Position numbers and translations under genes: made by a program. Positions 14,602 through 22,885 of a stretch of 31,433 nucleotides of DNA are shown piece by piece. Location of the stretch: positions 1 through 31,433 of the forward strand of contig JAITGJ010000154.1 of assembly GCA_031280705.1 (NCBI GenBank), written 5' to 3'. Source of the DNA: Spirochaetaceae bacterium (GTDB lineage Bacteria; Spirochaetota; Spirochaetia; Treponematales; Breznakiellaceae). Position 1 is the first letter of the stretch, and every line of letters starts with the position of its first letter. Below the pieces are notes generated by a model that worked only from the letters and a program-made list of their open reading frames with translations, was not told where the DNA came from and ran no database searches.

Positions 14602-16047
14602 CTACCGTTTCCAGAAGGCCGGGGTAAACAGGATCAGTACCGTGTACAGTTCAAGCCGCCCGGCGATCATAAGAAACGAAAGGGTAATTTTGACAAAGCC
14701 CGGAGACGCCGCGATAACGTTCCCGGAGATAAGTTCTCCAAATCCAAGCCCGATATTCCCGATGCAGATTGCCGAAGCGTTTATCGCCGTATAAAGATCC
14801 ATTCCCGACGCGGCCGTTACCGCAATCCCGGCAAAAAGCATGAAAAAGTACAGCGCGATAAAACCCGCCACGCTGTACACCACATCTTTTCTGCCGGGCC
14901 GGTTATCCAGCCGGATGGAAGACAGTGCCGAAGGCCAGAGGATACGGCGGAGTTCGCTCTGCATCTGCTTGATCAGAATTGTGTGGCGTATAATTTTTAT
15001 GCCACCCGCCGTCGATCCCGAACACCCCCCGCAAAAAAGCAGCAGGAAAACGGCAAGCCGGGCGAGGGGCGGCCAGAGATTGTGGTTATCGATGACAAAG
15101 CCCGTGGTGCTGATAATTGACGCTACGTCAAAAAAAGCGAGGCGCAGGGCCCTCCCCACAGAGCCGGCATGGGGCAGCAGCGCACATGCGGCAAGACAGC
15201 CGGCGGAGAGGATAACGAGGCCGTATGCCTTCGCTTCACTGTTGGCGGCGGCCTCCCGGAAACGCCGCTGGATAATCCGGTACACGAGCGTAAAATTAAA
15301 GCCCGCAACAAGCATGAAAATTGTGCACACCCATTCAATATACGGCGAATTAAACGCGGCGATACTGCCGTTGCGGGTGCTGAAACCGCCTGAACCCATG
15401 GCGGAAAATCCGTGAATTACCGCCTCAAACACATTCATGCCGCCGGCGCAGAGCAGTAGAATCATAATAATCGTGAGGCCGCAGTAAATTAACCAGAGTA
15501 TTTTTGCCGTTTCCGCGGTCCGCGGCGTAATTTTTTCCTTGAGGGGGCCGGACGTTTCCGCTTTAAGGAGATTGAAGCCGCCTACCCCAAGGGCGGGCAC
15601 AATAGCCACGGTGAGCACGACAATCCCCATGCCGCCGAGCCAATGGGACATTCCCCGCCAGAGGTGAAAACTTTTTGGCAGTATTTCCACGTCGGGAATG
15701 ATGGAAGCGCCGGTTGTGGTAAAGCCCGATACGCTTTCAAATACCGCGTCCACAAAGCGCGGCACAAAGCCGGACAGCCGGAAGGGAACGGCGCCCAGCA
15801 CGCTTCCACAGAGCCACGCGGCGGCGACAAGAAAAATACCTTCCCGGGTGTTGATGCGGGGACGGTTTTTCCGCCATGTCAGAAATACCGGAAGCGCGGC
15901 CAGGCAGGATGCCGCAAGCGGCACGGCAAAGGCGCGGATCATTGTTTTTTCTTCCAGCGCCAGCGCCATTATCAGGGGCGCGGTCATGGTGAGGGAAAAA
16001 AATCCCAGAAAAACAATGAGGAGCCGGATCAACGCCGCCGCGCGCAT
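14602..16047 (-). CDS. trkH: TrkH-type potassium uptake channel subunit
   Basis: This 481-residue polytopic membrane protein of the TrkH/KtrB superfamily has repeated M1-P-M2 units whose selectivity-filter loops are visible: VSGFTTTGASI (about residue 106), SAMGSGGFSTRNGS (about 215), SIISTTGFVIDNH (about 309) and CIGNIGLGFG (about 429). It takes up K+ with a TrkA-type regulatory partner, which is not encoded nearby. The segment FCGGCSGSTAGGIKIIRH is also characteristic. Its ATG lies 6 nt after the stop of the M29-type aminopeptidase gene, indicating cotranscription. A weak AGGAA lies upstream of the start. Confidence 0.93.
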   Translation of the reverse strand: MRAAALIRLLIVFLGFFSLTMTAPLIMALALEEKTMIRAFAVPLAASCLAALPVFLTWRKNRPRINTREGIFLVAAAWLCGSVLGAVPFRLSGFVPRFVDAVFESVSGFTTTGASIIPDVEILPKSFHLWRGMSHWLGGMGIVVLTVAIVPALGVGGFNLLKAETSGPLKEKITPRTAETAKILWLIYCGLTIIMILLLCAGGMNVFEAVIHGFSAMGSGGFSTRNGSIAAFNSPYIEWVCTIFMLVAGFNFTLVYRIIQRRFREAAANSEAKAYGLVILSAGCLAACALLPHAGSVGRALRLAFFDVASIISTTGFVIDNHNLWPPLARLAVFLLLFCGGCSGSTAGGIKIIRHTILIKQMQSELRRILWPSALSSIRLDNRPGRKDVVYSVAGFIALYFFMLFAGIAVTAASGMDLYTAINASAICIGNIGLGFGELISGNVIAASPGFVKITLSFLMIAGRLELYTVLILFTPAFWKR

Positions 16048-16053
16048 AAAACA

Positions 16054-17214
16054 CTATTCCTGTTTTTCATCTCCGCCGGAAACCGGGATGGCCAAATCTC
16101 CATCCTGTTCGATGATCCGTTCCCCGCCGCCGGGAAGGTACGCCGTAATGGTGGGCGCTTTGACCAGGCCGTCAAGGTGGATCAGTGCGGGGGCGTCGTC
16201 GTCATAATTACTGCCGATGGCGAAGTGGCAGGTACGGAACGCTTTTTCGTCTTCAAGCATGTGCCCGGAAATCCGCGCCGCGGGATTAAGCCCGATGCCA
16301 AGCTCCCCGATATTCCGCGCGTTCCGCGCGTAGCGTTCTCCCGCGCCGGCGGGCAGTTTTCCCGCCGTCTCAAATTCCCCCGCGCGCGTTTCCGCGCCGG
16401 TAATCGTTTCCAGCAGCAGGCGCGCTTCACGGCCGCCGTCAACCGCCGTTACCAAACCGCCGGTAACCGTGCAGCGTACCGGCGTTTCTATCACGATATC
16501 ACCTTCACACAGCGTGATGGAGCCGTCAAACGCGATAACGCCGTGCGCCGCGCCGTTTTGCGGACTGATGAACGTTTCCCCCGCCGGAAGATTCCCGCCG
16601 CTTCCGGGCGCGGAAAAATCGCCGTCATCGGAAAAAGCCGTCCGTCCCGCGAGCGGCACCATAATATCCGTCCCGCCGGGCGCGGTAATGCGTACCGCCT
16701 CCGCCCGGTCCAGCACGGCTTTTACCGCGGCGCAGCGCGCCTTGAGCAGCGCGTAATCCACAGGTACGGTCCGCGCGAACGACTCGGCCGTGGTGGAAGG
16801 CGACCAGAATGCCCGGCAGGTTTTGAGCCCGTACTGCTGGAGATGAAATATGTGATCGTACTCCCTGCCGTCATGCCGGTAGGGAGACGCGATCCCCGCC
16901 GCGTCCTTTCCGAGTTTTTCGGCGCTTACGGAAATAACCACTTCGGGCTTTGCCCCAAAGGCCGCGATCACGCCGCTTTCGGCAAAATCAAACTGTGTTT
17001 TTACATCCTGATATATGAGCAGCGGCCGCGCGCCGTTTTGCAGGGCGGCGTCATAAAGGGCCGCCGCGATGACCGACACATCCGGCGCGGGGTTCGTAAT
17101 GATAAGGACCTGCTCGCCCGCCCTTACCCGGAGCGATTCATTAATGGCGATCCGTGCGGCCCGCGCCAGGTCCGCGTCAAAATCCATCATGGTTTCAAAA
17201 AGCGCTGTCTTCAT
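16054..17214 (-). CDS. M29-type (thermophilic AmpS-like) metalloaminopeptidase
   Basis: This 386-residue cytoplasmic protein has the M29-like layout: an N-terminal alpha/beta half (VRAGEQVLIITNPAPDVSVIAAAL) and a C-terminal metal-binding half with NIGELGIGLNPAARISGHMLEDEKA and then CHFAIGSNYDDDAPALIHLDGLV. Here Glu, Glu, His, His and Asp fit the known metal ligands. It releases N-terminal residues from peptides. The first ATG at 17214 opens the frame. It is the first gene of a two-gene unit with trkH and is divergent from transketolase. Length is near the 370-410 of the family; some family members are dioxygenase-like, so peptide activity is probable rather than certain. Confidence 0.85.
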   Translation of the reverse strand: MKTALFETMMDFDADLARAARIAINESLRVRAGEQVLIITNPAPDVSVIAAALYDAALQNGARPLLIYQDVKTQFDFAESGVIAAFGAKPEVVISVSAEKLGKDAAGIASPYRHDGREYDHIFHLQQYGLKTCRAFWSPSTTAESFARTVPVDYALLKARCAAVKAVLDRAEAVRITAPGGTDIMVPLAGRTAFSDDGDFSAPGSGGNLPAGETFISPQNGAAHGVIAFDGSITLCEGDIVIETPVRCTVTGGLVTAVDGGREARLLLETITGAETRAGEFETAGKLPAGAGERYARNARNIGELGIGLNPAARISGHMLEDEKAFRTCHFAIGSNYDDDAPALIHLDGLVKAPTITAYLPGGGERIIEQDGDLAIPVSGGDEKQE

Positions 17215-17322
17215 GCTTCCACTGTACGGGGGGGCGCAAAAACTGTCAACCGCGCGGCCCTTTTCGTTCCCGGCCGCCCCTTGCGCTTTTTCCGGTTTTT
17301 TTATACCCTTGCGTAATGAGTA

Positions 17323-17362
17323 TCTGTCTATGCTGTGGACACATATAGACAGGCTTCCTTAA
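17323..17362 (-). repeat. Double-hairpin element, copy 4 (solitary hairpin B)
   Basis: The sequence follows copy 1 hairpin B base for base with a few substitutions and one deletion, then shares the adjoining CTTCCTT. The stem TCTGTCTAT/ATAGACAG is kept but the inner stem is imperfect. Hairpin A and the spacer are missing. It lies about 25 bp before the transketolase start, in the divergent gap 17215-17387. Confidence 0.75.
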
Positions 17363-17387
17363 AAAAACCCATGAGCCGGAGTTTATG

Positions 17388-19367
17388 ATGGATACAAAAA
17401 CGCTTGAAAAAGCTGCCGTAAGTATACGGGCGTTGAGCATGGACGCGATACAGAAAGCCAATTCGGGGCATCCGGGGCTGCCGCTTGGCGCGGCGGAACT
17501 GGGCGCGTTCCTTTACGGGGAAGTTTTGCGGCATGATCCCGCGGCGCCCGGCTGGGCGGACCGGGATCGGTTTGTTCTGTCCGCCGGGCACGGCTCCATG
17601 TTCCTGTACGCCGCGCTTCATCTGGCCGGTTACGCGGACATAACGCTTGACGATATCAAAAATTTCCGGCAGTTGGGTTCCCGCGCGGCAGGACACCCTG
17701 AGTACGGCCTGGTGCGGGGCATAGAAACAACGACCGGCCCGCTGGGGCAGGGGCTTGCCACGGCCGTGGGCATGGCCATTGCCGAAACCATGCTTGCCGC
17801 GCGTTTCAATACGGAAACCCGGCGCATCGTGGATCACGCCACCTGGGTACTGGCCGGGGACGGGTGCCTGCAGGAAGGCGTATCCGCGGAGGCAAGTTCG
17901 CTTGCGGGCCGCCTCAAACTGGGGAAGCTTATCGTATTTTACGATTCAAACCGGATCACGATTGACGGGAGTACGGACCTGGCCTTTACCGAGGATGTGG
18001 AGAAGCGGTACGAAGCCTACGGCTGGCAGGTGCTTCGCGGCTCGATGTACGACTTTGCGGAAATGGCGCGGCTCGTGTCCCGGGCAAAGGCCGAAGCGGA
18101 CCGGCCAAGTCTTGTGATCCTTGCATCGGTTATCGGGAAAGGCGCGCCCCACAAACAAAATACCGCGGACGTTCACGGCGCGCCGCTTGGACCTGAAGAA
18201 ATTGCCGCCGCGCGTAATGCCCTGGGCATTCCGCCGGACGCGGACTTCTATGTCGCGGATGAAGCCCGCGCGTACTTTGCGGCAAAGCGGGCGGCGTGGA
18301 CCGCCGAACGGCAGGCGTGGGAGGCGGAATTCGCCGCCTGGTCCACGGAAAACCCGGCGCTCCGCGCGGCGTGGGACCATTTTCATGCCGGCGCGCCCCT
18401 CCCGGCGGAAGCGCCCGCGTTTGATCCCGCGGATAAAATCGCCACGCGGGCCGCGGGGAACAAGGCCCTGCACGCCTTTGCCAAAACCAACGAAAACCTC
18501 ACGGGCGGTTCGGCGGATCTCAAGGGGCCCAACGCCGTGGGACTTCCCGCCGAAGCGGGAACCTATTCCCCGGAAAACCGCGCGGGCCGGTACATTCACT
18601 TTGGCATCCGGGAATTTGCCATGGCGGCCATCTCCAACGGCCTCCAGATCCACGGGGGGCTGCGCGCGTACTGCGCCACCTTCATGGTATTTGCCGATTA
18701 CCTGCGCCCCGCGCTCCGGCTTTCCGCCCTGATGAAACAGCCGGTGATCTATGTATTGACCCATGATTCGATTTATGTGGGCGAAGACGGTCCCACCCAT
18801 CAGCCGGTGGAGCACCTCGCGTCCCTCCGCGCCATGCCCAATGTGCGGGTTCTGCGCCCCGCAGACGCCGAGGAAACCGCCGCCGCCTGGGAAATGGCCC
18901 TGGAGCGGCTTGACGGCCCCACCGTATTGGCCCTTTCACGGCAGAATCTTCCCATCATTCCAAAGGCGGACAAAAACTGGAAACAGACGATGCGCCGGGG
19001 GGCCTACGTGGCGCGGGACGCCGAAAACGGCGCGCCGGATGTGGTGGTAATCGCCACCGGCTCGGAAGTGGCGCTGGCGCTGGAAGCCGCGCTGCTCGTT
19101 CCGGGCACAAAGACGCGGATAGTTTCCATGCCCAGCCGGGAACTTTTTGAGCGTCAGGAGCGCGCCGCGCGGGAGGCCGTCATTCCGCCCGGCGCGCGGG
19201 TGGTTGTTGCCGAAGCGGGCGTGTCCCAGGGGTGGGAAGGCTTTGCGGAGCGCGCGGACATTCTTGCCGTGGAACGGTTTGGCGAATCCGCCCCGGCCCC
19301 GCGCGTGGCGGAGCATCTCGGCTTTACCGCGGAGGCGCTGGCAAAACTTATTGCCCGCCGGGAGTAA
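17388..19367 (+). CDS. tkt: Transketolase
   Basis: This 659-residue ThDP enzyme moves two-carbon units between pentose- and hexose-phosphates. Motifs: NSGHPGLPLGAAELGAFL (residues 26-43), DRFVLSAGHGSMFLYA, GIETTTGPLGQGLATAVGMA, the ThDP/metal motif GDGCLQEGVSAEASSLAG, YDSNRITIDG, the second-domain GGSADLKGPN, the catalytic Glu in HFGIREFAMAAI, and DSIYVGEDGPTHQPVEHLASLR. Of two adjacent ATGs, 17388 has better spacing (6 nt) from GGAG; 17385 is the alternative. It stands alone behind a solitary hairpin B and before a strong hairpin at 19425. It is the only pentose-phosphate gene here. Confidence 0.97.
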   Translation: MDTKTLEKAAVSIRALSMDAIQKANSGHPGLPLGAAELGAFLYGEVLRHDPAAPGWADRDRFVLSAGHGSMFLYAALHLAGYADITLDDIKNFRQLGSRAAGHPEYGLVRGIETTTGPLGQGLATAVGMAIAETMLAARFNTETRRIVDHATWVLAGDGCLQEGVSAEASSLAGRLKLGKLIVFYDSNRITIDGSTDLAFTEDVEKRYEAYGWQVLRGSMYDFAEMARLVSRAKAEADRPSLVILASVIGKGAPHKQNTADVHGAPLGPEEIAAARNALGIPPDADFYVADEARAYFAAKRAAWTAERQAWEAEFAAWSTENPALRAAWDHFHAGAPLPAEAPAFDPADKIATRAAGNKALHAFAKTNENLTGGSADLKGPNAVGLPAEAGTYSPENRAGRYIHFGIREFAMAAISNGLQIHGGLRAYCATFMVFADYLRPALRLSALMKQPVIYVLTHDSIYVGEDGPTHQPVEHLASLRAMPNVRVLRPADAEETAAAWEMALERLDGPTVLALSRQNLPIIPKADKNWKQTMRRGAYVARDAENGAPDVVVIATGSEVALALEAALLVPGTKTRIVSMPSRELFERQERAAREAVIPPGARVVVAEAGVSQGWEGFAERADILAVERFGESAPAPRVAEHLGFTAEALAKLIARRE

Positions 19368-19424
19368 CCGCGCCGGTCAGCCCTGCCACGCAGACTGGAC
19401 GGGGAGTGTGAAGCGCCCGCCCGC

Positions 19425-19467
19425 CCGGTGTTTCGCTCAAGCCCTGCGGTCTTGAGTGAAACACCGG
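19425..19467 (+). terminator. Transketolase downstream hairpin
   Basis: The arms 19425-19441 and 19451-19467 form a 17-bp stem with one G-T pair and a 9-nt loop. It begins 58 nt after the tkt stop. No long T-run follows, but position and strength make it the likely tkt terminator. Confidence 0.6.
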
Positions 19468-19479
19468 TTCCGGCGGTAA

Positions 19480-19690
19480 TTCCGTAAACAGCGCCGGTAA
19501 AAGAGGCGTCCCATAACTTCTCTATCCAGAGATGATGGTCTCGCGCCCTTGGTTTTATCGCGGTACTTGTAGAACATCTGACGTTCAGCTTCGCAGCAGT
19601 AAAACTTGCGCCCTGCGATCCATTACCGGTATTTTGCCGCTGCTTTTTCGCTGATAATCTATACCGTAAACAGGGCGCGAAAATAACGGC
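19480..19690. other. Unassigned intergenic stretch, possible gene remnant
   Basis: No intact gene. On the minus strand a short coding-like run gives CEAERQMFYKYRDKTKGARP then SSLDREVMG (about 19510-19600), without start or stop context; I could not identify it. GCGCCCTG and CAGGGCGC arms lie about 60 nt apart, with TACCGGTA and TACCGTA inside, hinting at a further folded element. Confidence 0.3.
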
Positions 19691-19757
19691 CCCCGCCCCG
19701 CCTTGCGGGTTAGTTTGCTTTCACGGTGAATGCAAACCGTTTCAAAGCGGGGCGGGG
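19691..19757 (-). terminator. Large hairpin downstream of the dicarboxylate transporter
   Basis: The outer stem CCCCGCCCCGC (19691-19701) pairs with GCGGGGCGGGG (19747-19757). An inner stem GTTTGC/GCAAAC encloses TTCA-CGG-TGAA. It lies 17 nt past the transporter stop on the minus strand, so it is probably its terminator and might also stop tkt readthrough. Confidence 0.55.
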
Positions 19758-19773
19758 TGTTTCGACATACCCC

Positions 19774-21063
19774 TCACCATTTTGACATATCGATCTGCTT
19801 CATTTGTTTTGCCACAATCGTGGTGCATGTCAGGTCGCCGGTAACGTTCAGCGCGGTCCGCCCCATATCGAGCAGCGCGTCGATGCCGAGGATCAGCGCG
19901 TAGGCGCCCGCGACGGCGCTTCCGCTCATGACGGGAAGCCCCACCGAATCAAGCACCAACAGCAGCATGATCGCGCCCGCGCCGGGAATACCGGCGGTGC
20001 CGATGGAGGCCAGCGTCGCGGTTATAATGATAATTCCCATTTGTGTCAGGTTAAACCCGTGGCCCCACACCGAAAGGGCGATAAATGTGGCGCAGACGCC
20101 CTGATAGATAGCGGTGCCGTCCATATTGATTGTCGCGCCGAGCGGCAGGGAAAAGGAATAAATAGTTTTCGGCACTCCCAGCCGGTCCGCGGCTTCCATC
20201 GTTACCGGGAGCGTCCCGTTGGAGCTTCGCGTTACAAAACCGGTGATAAAGGGGTCCTTCGCTTCCATCAGATACCGTCCAAGATTCAGCCTGCCGTAGA
20301 ATTTGACCAGGCCAAAATACACGAGTACGATATGAAGCGCGTATCCGGCAAAACACGCCGCGGTTACCACGCCCAGCGCGCCGATAACCTTTGGGCCGTT
20401 GGAGGCGAGCACCACCGCGACCAGTGCCAGTACCCCGAACGGGGCGTACTGCATGATCCCCTTGACGATAAGCATCATCACTTCGGCAATGCCATCAAAA
20501 AAAGTGTACAGGACGCCGCCCGCATGCTTCAGCCGTTCATCGGGAGAAACCCGCAGAAACGATATTCCAATGCCGAAGATCAGGGCGAAGAAAATCACCG
20601 CGAGGATCGTCTCGTTTACGATACCCTGGGCAACGCTGGTGGGGATGATCGCAAGGATCGTCTGCGCGAGTGACGGCGAAGCCGCTTCCCGCCCCGCCGC
20701 TTCCGCGAAACCGGCAAGTTCCGCACTGGGCCGGAAAACAGCCCCCATGCCCAGCCCAATCGCCACGGCGAGCGCGGAAGTGAAGAGGTACAGAATGATG
20801 ATCCGCAGCCCCACCTTGCCGAGGTTGGCCGGACTTACCGACGATGCGCCGACAATCAAGGTTGAAAGAATGATCGGCATCATGATCATTTTGAGGAGCC
20901 GCACAAAAAGATCCCCAAAGGGCGCGACCCAAAGAATTTTTTCCCTGAGCGTCAGTCCCAGCACGATGCCCACCAGAAGGCCGATCAGGATGCGGTAGAG
21001 CAGGTTGAATTCAAAATACCAACTGTACCAGGATTTTTTTCGGGATCCGTTTTCTTTTGCCAT
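19774..21063 (-). CDS. Dicarboxylate/amino acid:cation symporter (DAACS family)
   Basis: This 429-residue inner-membrane transporter belongs to the GltP/DctA family, taking up glutamate/aspartate or C4-dicarboxylates with Na+ or H+. It shows several hydrophobic segments, the HP1 loop TRSSNGTLPVTMEAA (where many relatives have a Ser-rich SSSATLP), the TM7 signature GATINMDGTAIYQG, the HP2 loop TAGIPGAGAIML and the TM8 signature NVTGDLTCTTIVAK. The start at 21063 has AAAGGAG 5 nt upstream; the longer frame to 21120 lacks such a site. It is a single-gene unit with a terminator-like hairpin after it and two long palindromes about 110-200 bp upstream. Substrate cannot be fixed from sequence. Confidence 0.93.
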   Translation of the reverse strand: MAKENGSRKKSWYSWYFEFNLLYRILIGLLVGIVLGLTLREKILWVAPFGDLFVRLLKMIMMPIILSTLIVGASSVSPANLGKVGLRIIILYLFTSALAVAIGLGMGAVFRPSAELAGFAEAAGREAASPSLAQTILAIIPTSVAQGIVNETILAVIFFALIFGIGISFLRVSPDERLKHAGGVLYTFFDGIAEVMMLIVKGIMQYAPFGVLALVAVVLASNGPKVIGALGVVTAACFAGYALHIVLVYFGLVKFYGRLNLGRYLMEAKDPFITGFVTRSSNGTLPVTMEAADRLGVPKTIYSFSLPLGATINMDGTAIYQGVCATFIALSVWGHGFNLTQMGIIIITATLASIGTAGIPGAGAIMLLLVLDSVGLPVMSGSAVAGAYALILGIDALLDMGRTALNVTGDLTCTTIVAKQMKQIDMSKW

Positions 21064-21173
21064 AGTAACTCCTTTGCCGGTTGTTCCTTCCGGCCGGCAT
21101 GATTTTTCGCGCGGCGCCAAAACCGGCGGCGCCGCTCAAGTATGGTACCCGGTTTCCCGCCAAAACGCAAGTT

Positions 21174-21204
21174 ATTCCCTGACAATTTGAAATTGTCAGG
21201 GAAT
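21174..21204. repeat. 31-nt odd palindrome
   Basis: Fifteen bases on each side of a central G (21189) are reverse complements, with arm AATTCCCTGACAATT (minus-strand reading starts the same way after the centre). It lies upstream of the symporter gene and 14 nt from a second, larger palindrome. It could be an operator or an element end. Confidence 0.8.
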
Positions 21205-21217
21205 TCCGATTATAATT

Positions 21218-21259
21218 GTTTGTCCGGCAAGGAATTAGCTAATTCCTTGCCGGACAAAC
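21218..21259. repeat. 42-nt perfect palindrome
   Basis: Both 21-nt halves, centred between 21238 and 21239, are exact reverse complements; the arm begins GTTTGTCCGGCAAGG. The context ATTATAATT before it and GACAAACTC at its end resembles hairpin A of the double-hairpin family (ATTATAATTAGTGTCTGTCC and GACAGACTC at 8786-8834). It may be a diverged member. Confidence 0.85.
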
Positions 21260-21265
21260 TCAAGT

Positions 21266-21592
21266 CTATGGAGTATAAAAACGTTCCCCGGGAGACAAAA
21301 CGCCGCCCGCCGCCGGGAAAATGCCGCTTTGTAACGGATCGTTAACGGTTTCCCCGGTCATTATGCGGATCCGCGTGGCGGCGAACTTCCGCCATGCGTT
21401 CAAGGTGATTTTTACTATCCGCAATCGAGCGTGGTAACGTAACTCCGGTCCGGAAACATACCGGGCGGACGCCGTCCCCGGCTCAAGCATCGCCCGGTTG
21501 AATCGCTCCCGCAGGCGGGTGATTTCCCGTAAACTTGCCCGGATTTCCCCGGAGCAGCCGGCCCGGCATTGACTGGGGCTGTGTCCATACAT
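21266..21592 (-). CDS. Possible small basic protein (doubtful)
   Basis: The frame gives 108 residues with two basic helical stretches (EIRASLREITRLRERFNRAM and ARLRIVKITLNAWRKF). I recognise no family. No Shine-Dalgarno precedes the ATG at 21592, though codon use is not unlike its neighbours. The frame extends upstream to 21715 over the NYN gene start. It is the only coding candidate in the 634-bp gap 21064-21697, and it may be spurious. Confidence 0.25.
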   Translation of the reverse strand: MYGHSPSQCRAGCSGEIRASLREITRLRERFNRAMLEPGTASARYVSGPELRYHARLRIVKITLNAWRKFAATRIRIMTGETVNDPLQSGIFPAAGGVLSPGERFYTP

Positions 21593-21661
21593 GCCGCCTG
21601 TCCCGGTATGCCGCGCGGGGCGGTTTATAAAACCGCGATACCCCGGCTCCGGGCGGGCAAC

Positions 21662-21690
21662 TTGCCGCGTTTTGTTTTTTTCGGTATGCT
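21662..21690 (+). promoter_or_regulatory. Candidate promoter for the NYN/cold-shock gene
   Basis: TTGCCG at 21662-21667 is separated by 17 bp from TATGCT at 21685-21690. Transcription would begin at about 21697, at the ATG 21698, implying a leaderless message. No Shine-Dalgarno is visible before that ATG, which agrees with this reading. Confidence 0.4.
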
Positions 21691-21697
21691 GAATGAC

Positions 21698-22711
21698 ATG
21701 GATAATAAGCTCCACAATTTAATTCGAATTGGAATTTTTTACGATGGATACTACTTTTACAAAGTCAGTAATTATTACAAATACGAGCACCCGGCCAAGG
21801 CGCGGATAAGCATCAGCGGTCTGCATGAATTTATCCGCAGCGAAGCGGCAAAAATCTCCGGGGCGGATATCAAACAGTGCCAGATTATTGATGCGCATTA
21901 TTTCAAGGGCCGGTCTTCGGCCCGCGATATGGGCGGCAAGGTGCAGAGTGAACGGACCTTTGAGGATATTTTGATGCGCGAAAATATCGTTACGCATTAT
22001 CTGCCCCTGCGCCTTGGCCCCAACAATATCCTCCATGAAAAGGGCATCGACGTGTGGCTCGCCCTTGAGGCCTATGAAATGGCAATTTACAAAAAGTTTG
22101 ATATTATCGTGCTGGTGGTCTGCGACGGGGATTATGTTCCCCTGGTACGGAAACTCAATACGCTGGGTACGCATATCATGCTGATAAGCTGGGATTTTGA
22201 TTACTACAGCGAAAACGGCCGCATTGAATCAACCCGCACGGCCCAGCAGCTTATTGAGGAAGTGTACCATCCGGTGCAGATGCGTGAAATTATTGACAAC
22301 CCAAACCGGGACAGTTTTGCGCGGAATCTTTTTGTTACCGGCCGTGAAAATTATTTTGCGGCAGGACACACGGGGGACAATTTTTCTGTCCGGCAGGCGG
22401 TGGAATCCAAGGCAGAGGCAGTGCCGGAACCGGGGAACCGCGCCGAAAGCGGGGAAGACGCGCTGGAAGAGGTTGCCGAAGCGGATGACGCCCTCAATTC
22501 GGTGATTTTGAGCGTCAAGGAAGGCTACGGCTTTATTGAGGATCGCGCGGTAAACAATGTATTTTTCCACTACAGTAATGTGGAAAACGCCGATTTTAAC
22601 GATCTCAAACCCGGCATGCGGGTCCGCTATTTTCGGGAGGAAGATGTGGAGCAGGCCCGGCTCGCGGAAAGCCCCCGTTACAAGGCGACCAAGGTTATCG
22701 TGATAGGGTGA
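21698..22711 (+). CDS. NYN-domain (PIN-like) ribonuclease fused to a cold-shock domain
   Basis: This 337-residue protein has an N-terminal NYN/LabA-type nuclease fold: IGIFYDGYYFY (Asp16), a helical region, GIDVWLALEAYEMA (Asp118) and IVLVVCDGDYVPLVRKL (Asp143 and Asp145), the acidic residues expected to bind metal. A low-complexity acidic linker (about 225-265) leads to a C-terminal cold-shock OB fold with RNP1-like EGYGFIED and RNP2-like NNVFFHYSNV, ending in YKATKVIVIG. The architecture suggests an RNA nuclease guided by a nucleic-acid-binding domain. ATG 21698 is preferred over ATG 21686; neither has a Shine-Dalgarno. It stands upstream of deoD with a 174-bp gap. Its cellular target is unknown. 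Confidence 0.88.
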   Translation: MDNKLHNLIRIGIFYDGYYFYKVSNYYKYEHPAKARISISGLHEFIRSEAAKISGADIKQCQIIDAHYFKGRSSARDMGGKVQSERTFEDILMRENIVTHYLPLRLGPNNILHEKGIDVWLALEAYEMAIYKKFDIIVLVVCDGDYVPLVRKLNTLGTHIMLISWDFDYYSENGRIESTRTAQQLIEEVYHPVQMREIIDNPNRDSFARNLFVTGRENYFAAGHTGDNFSVRQAVESKAEAVPEPGNRAESGEDALEEVAEADDALNSVILSVKEGYGFIEDRAVNNVFFHYSNVENADFNDLKPGMRVRYFREEDVEQARLAESPRYKATKVIVIG

Positions 22712-22885
22712 TACGGTCCTGGAGCGTGTGTTTATAAATGGCATAATACCGGCACAATGCGGAGCATTTGGACGGTATGCCGCGTCAAACCGGCGCGGCA
22801 GGGCGTGTCTGTCGGCCGCACGGGCCGCCGGACAGGTCCATAAATCAAACCGCATCGCGTGGAAAAGCGCGACAAGGAGGAACTC

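Noticed and set aside
15643..17316. Plus-strand open frame of 557 codons
   Set aside because: It is antisense to the M29-type aminopeptidase and part of trkH, both with clear motifs. The translation is low-complexity basic sequence without a recognisable fold.
1..17362. CRISPR array
   Set aside because: The repeats are dispersed, palindromic and kilobases apart, without regular spacers or cas genes.
17946..18815. Minus-strand frame of 289 codons inside transketolase
   Set aside because: It is the complement of a fully conserved transketolase frame, so it is a shadow of codon bias.
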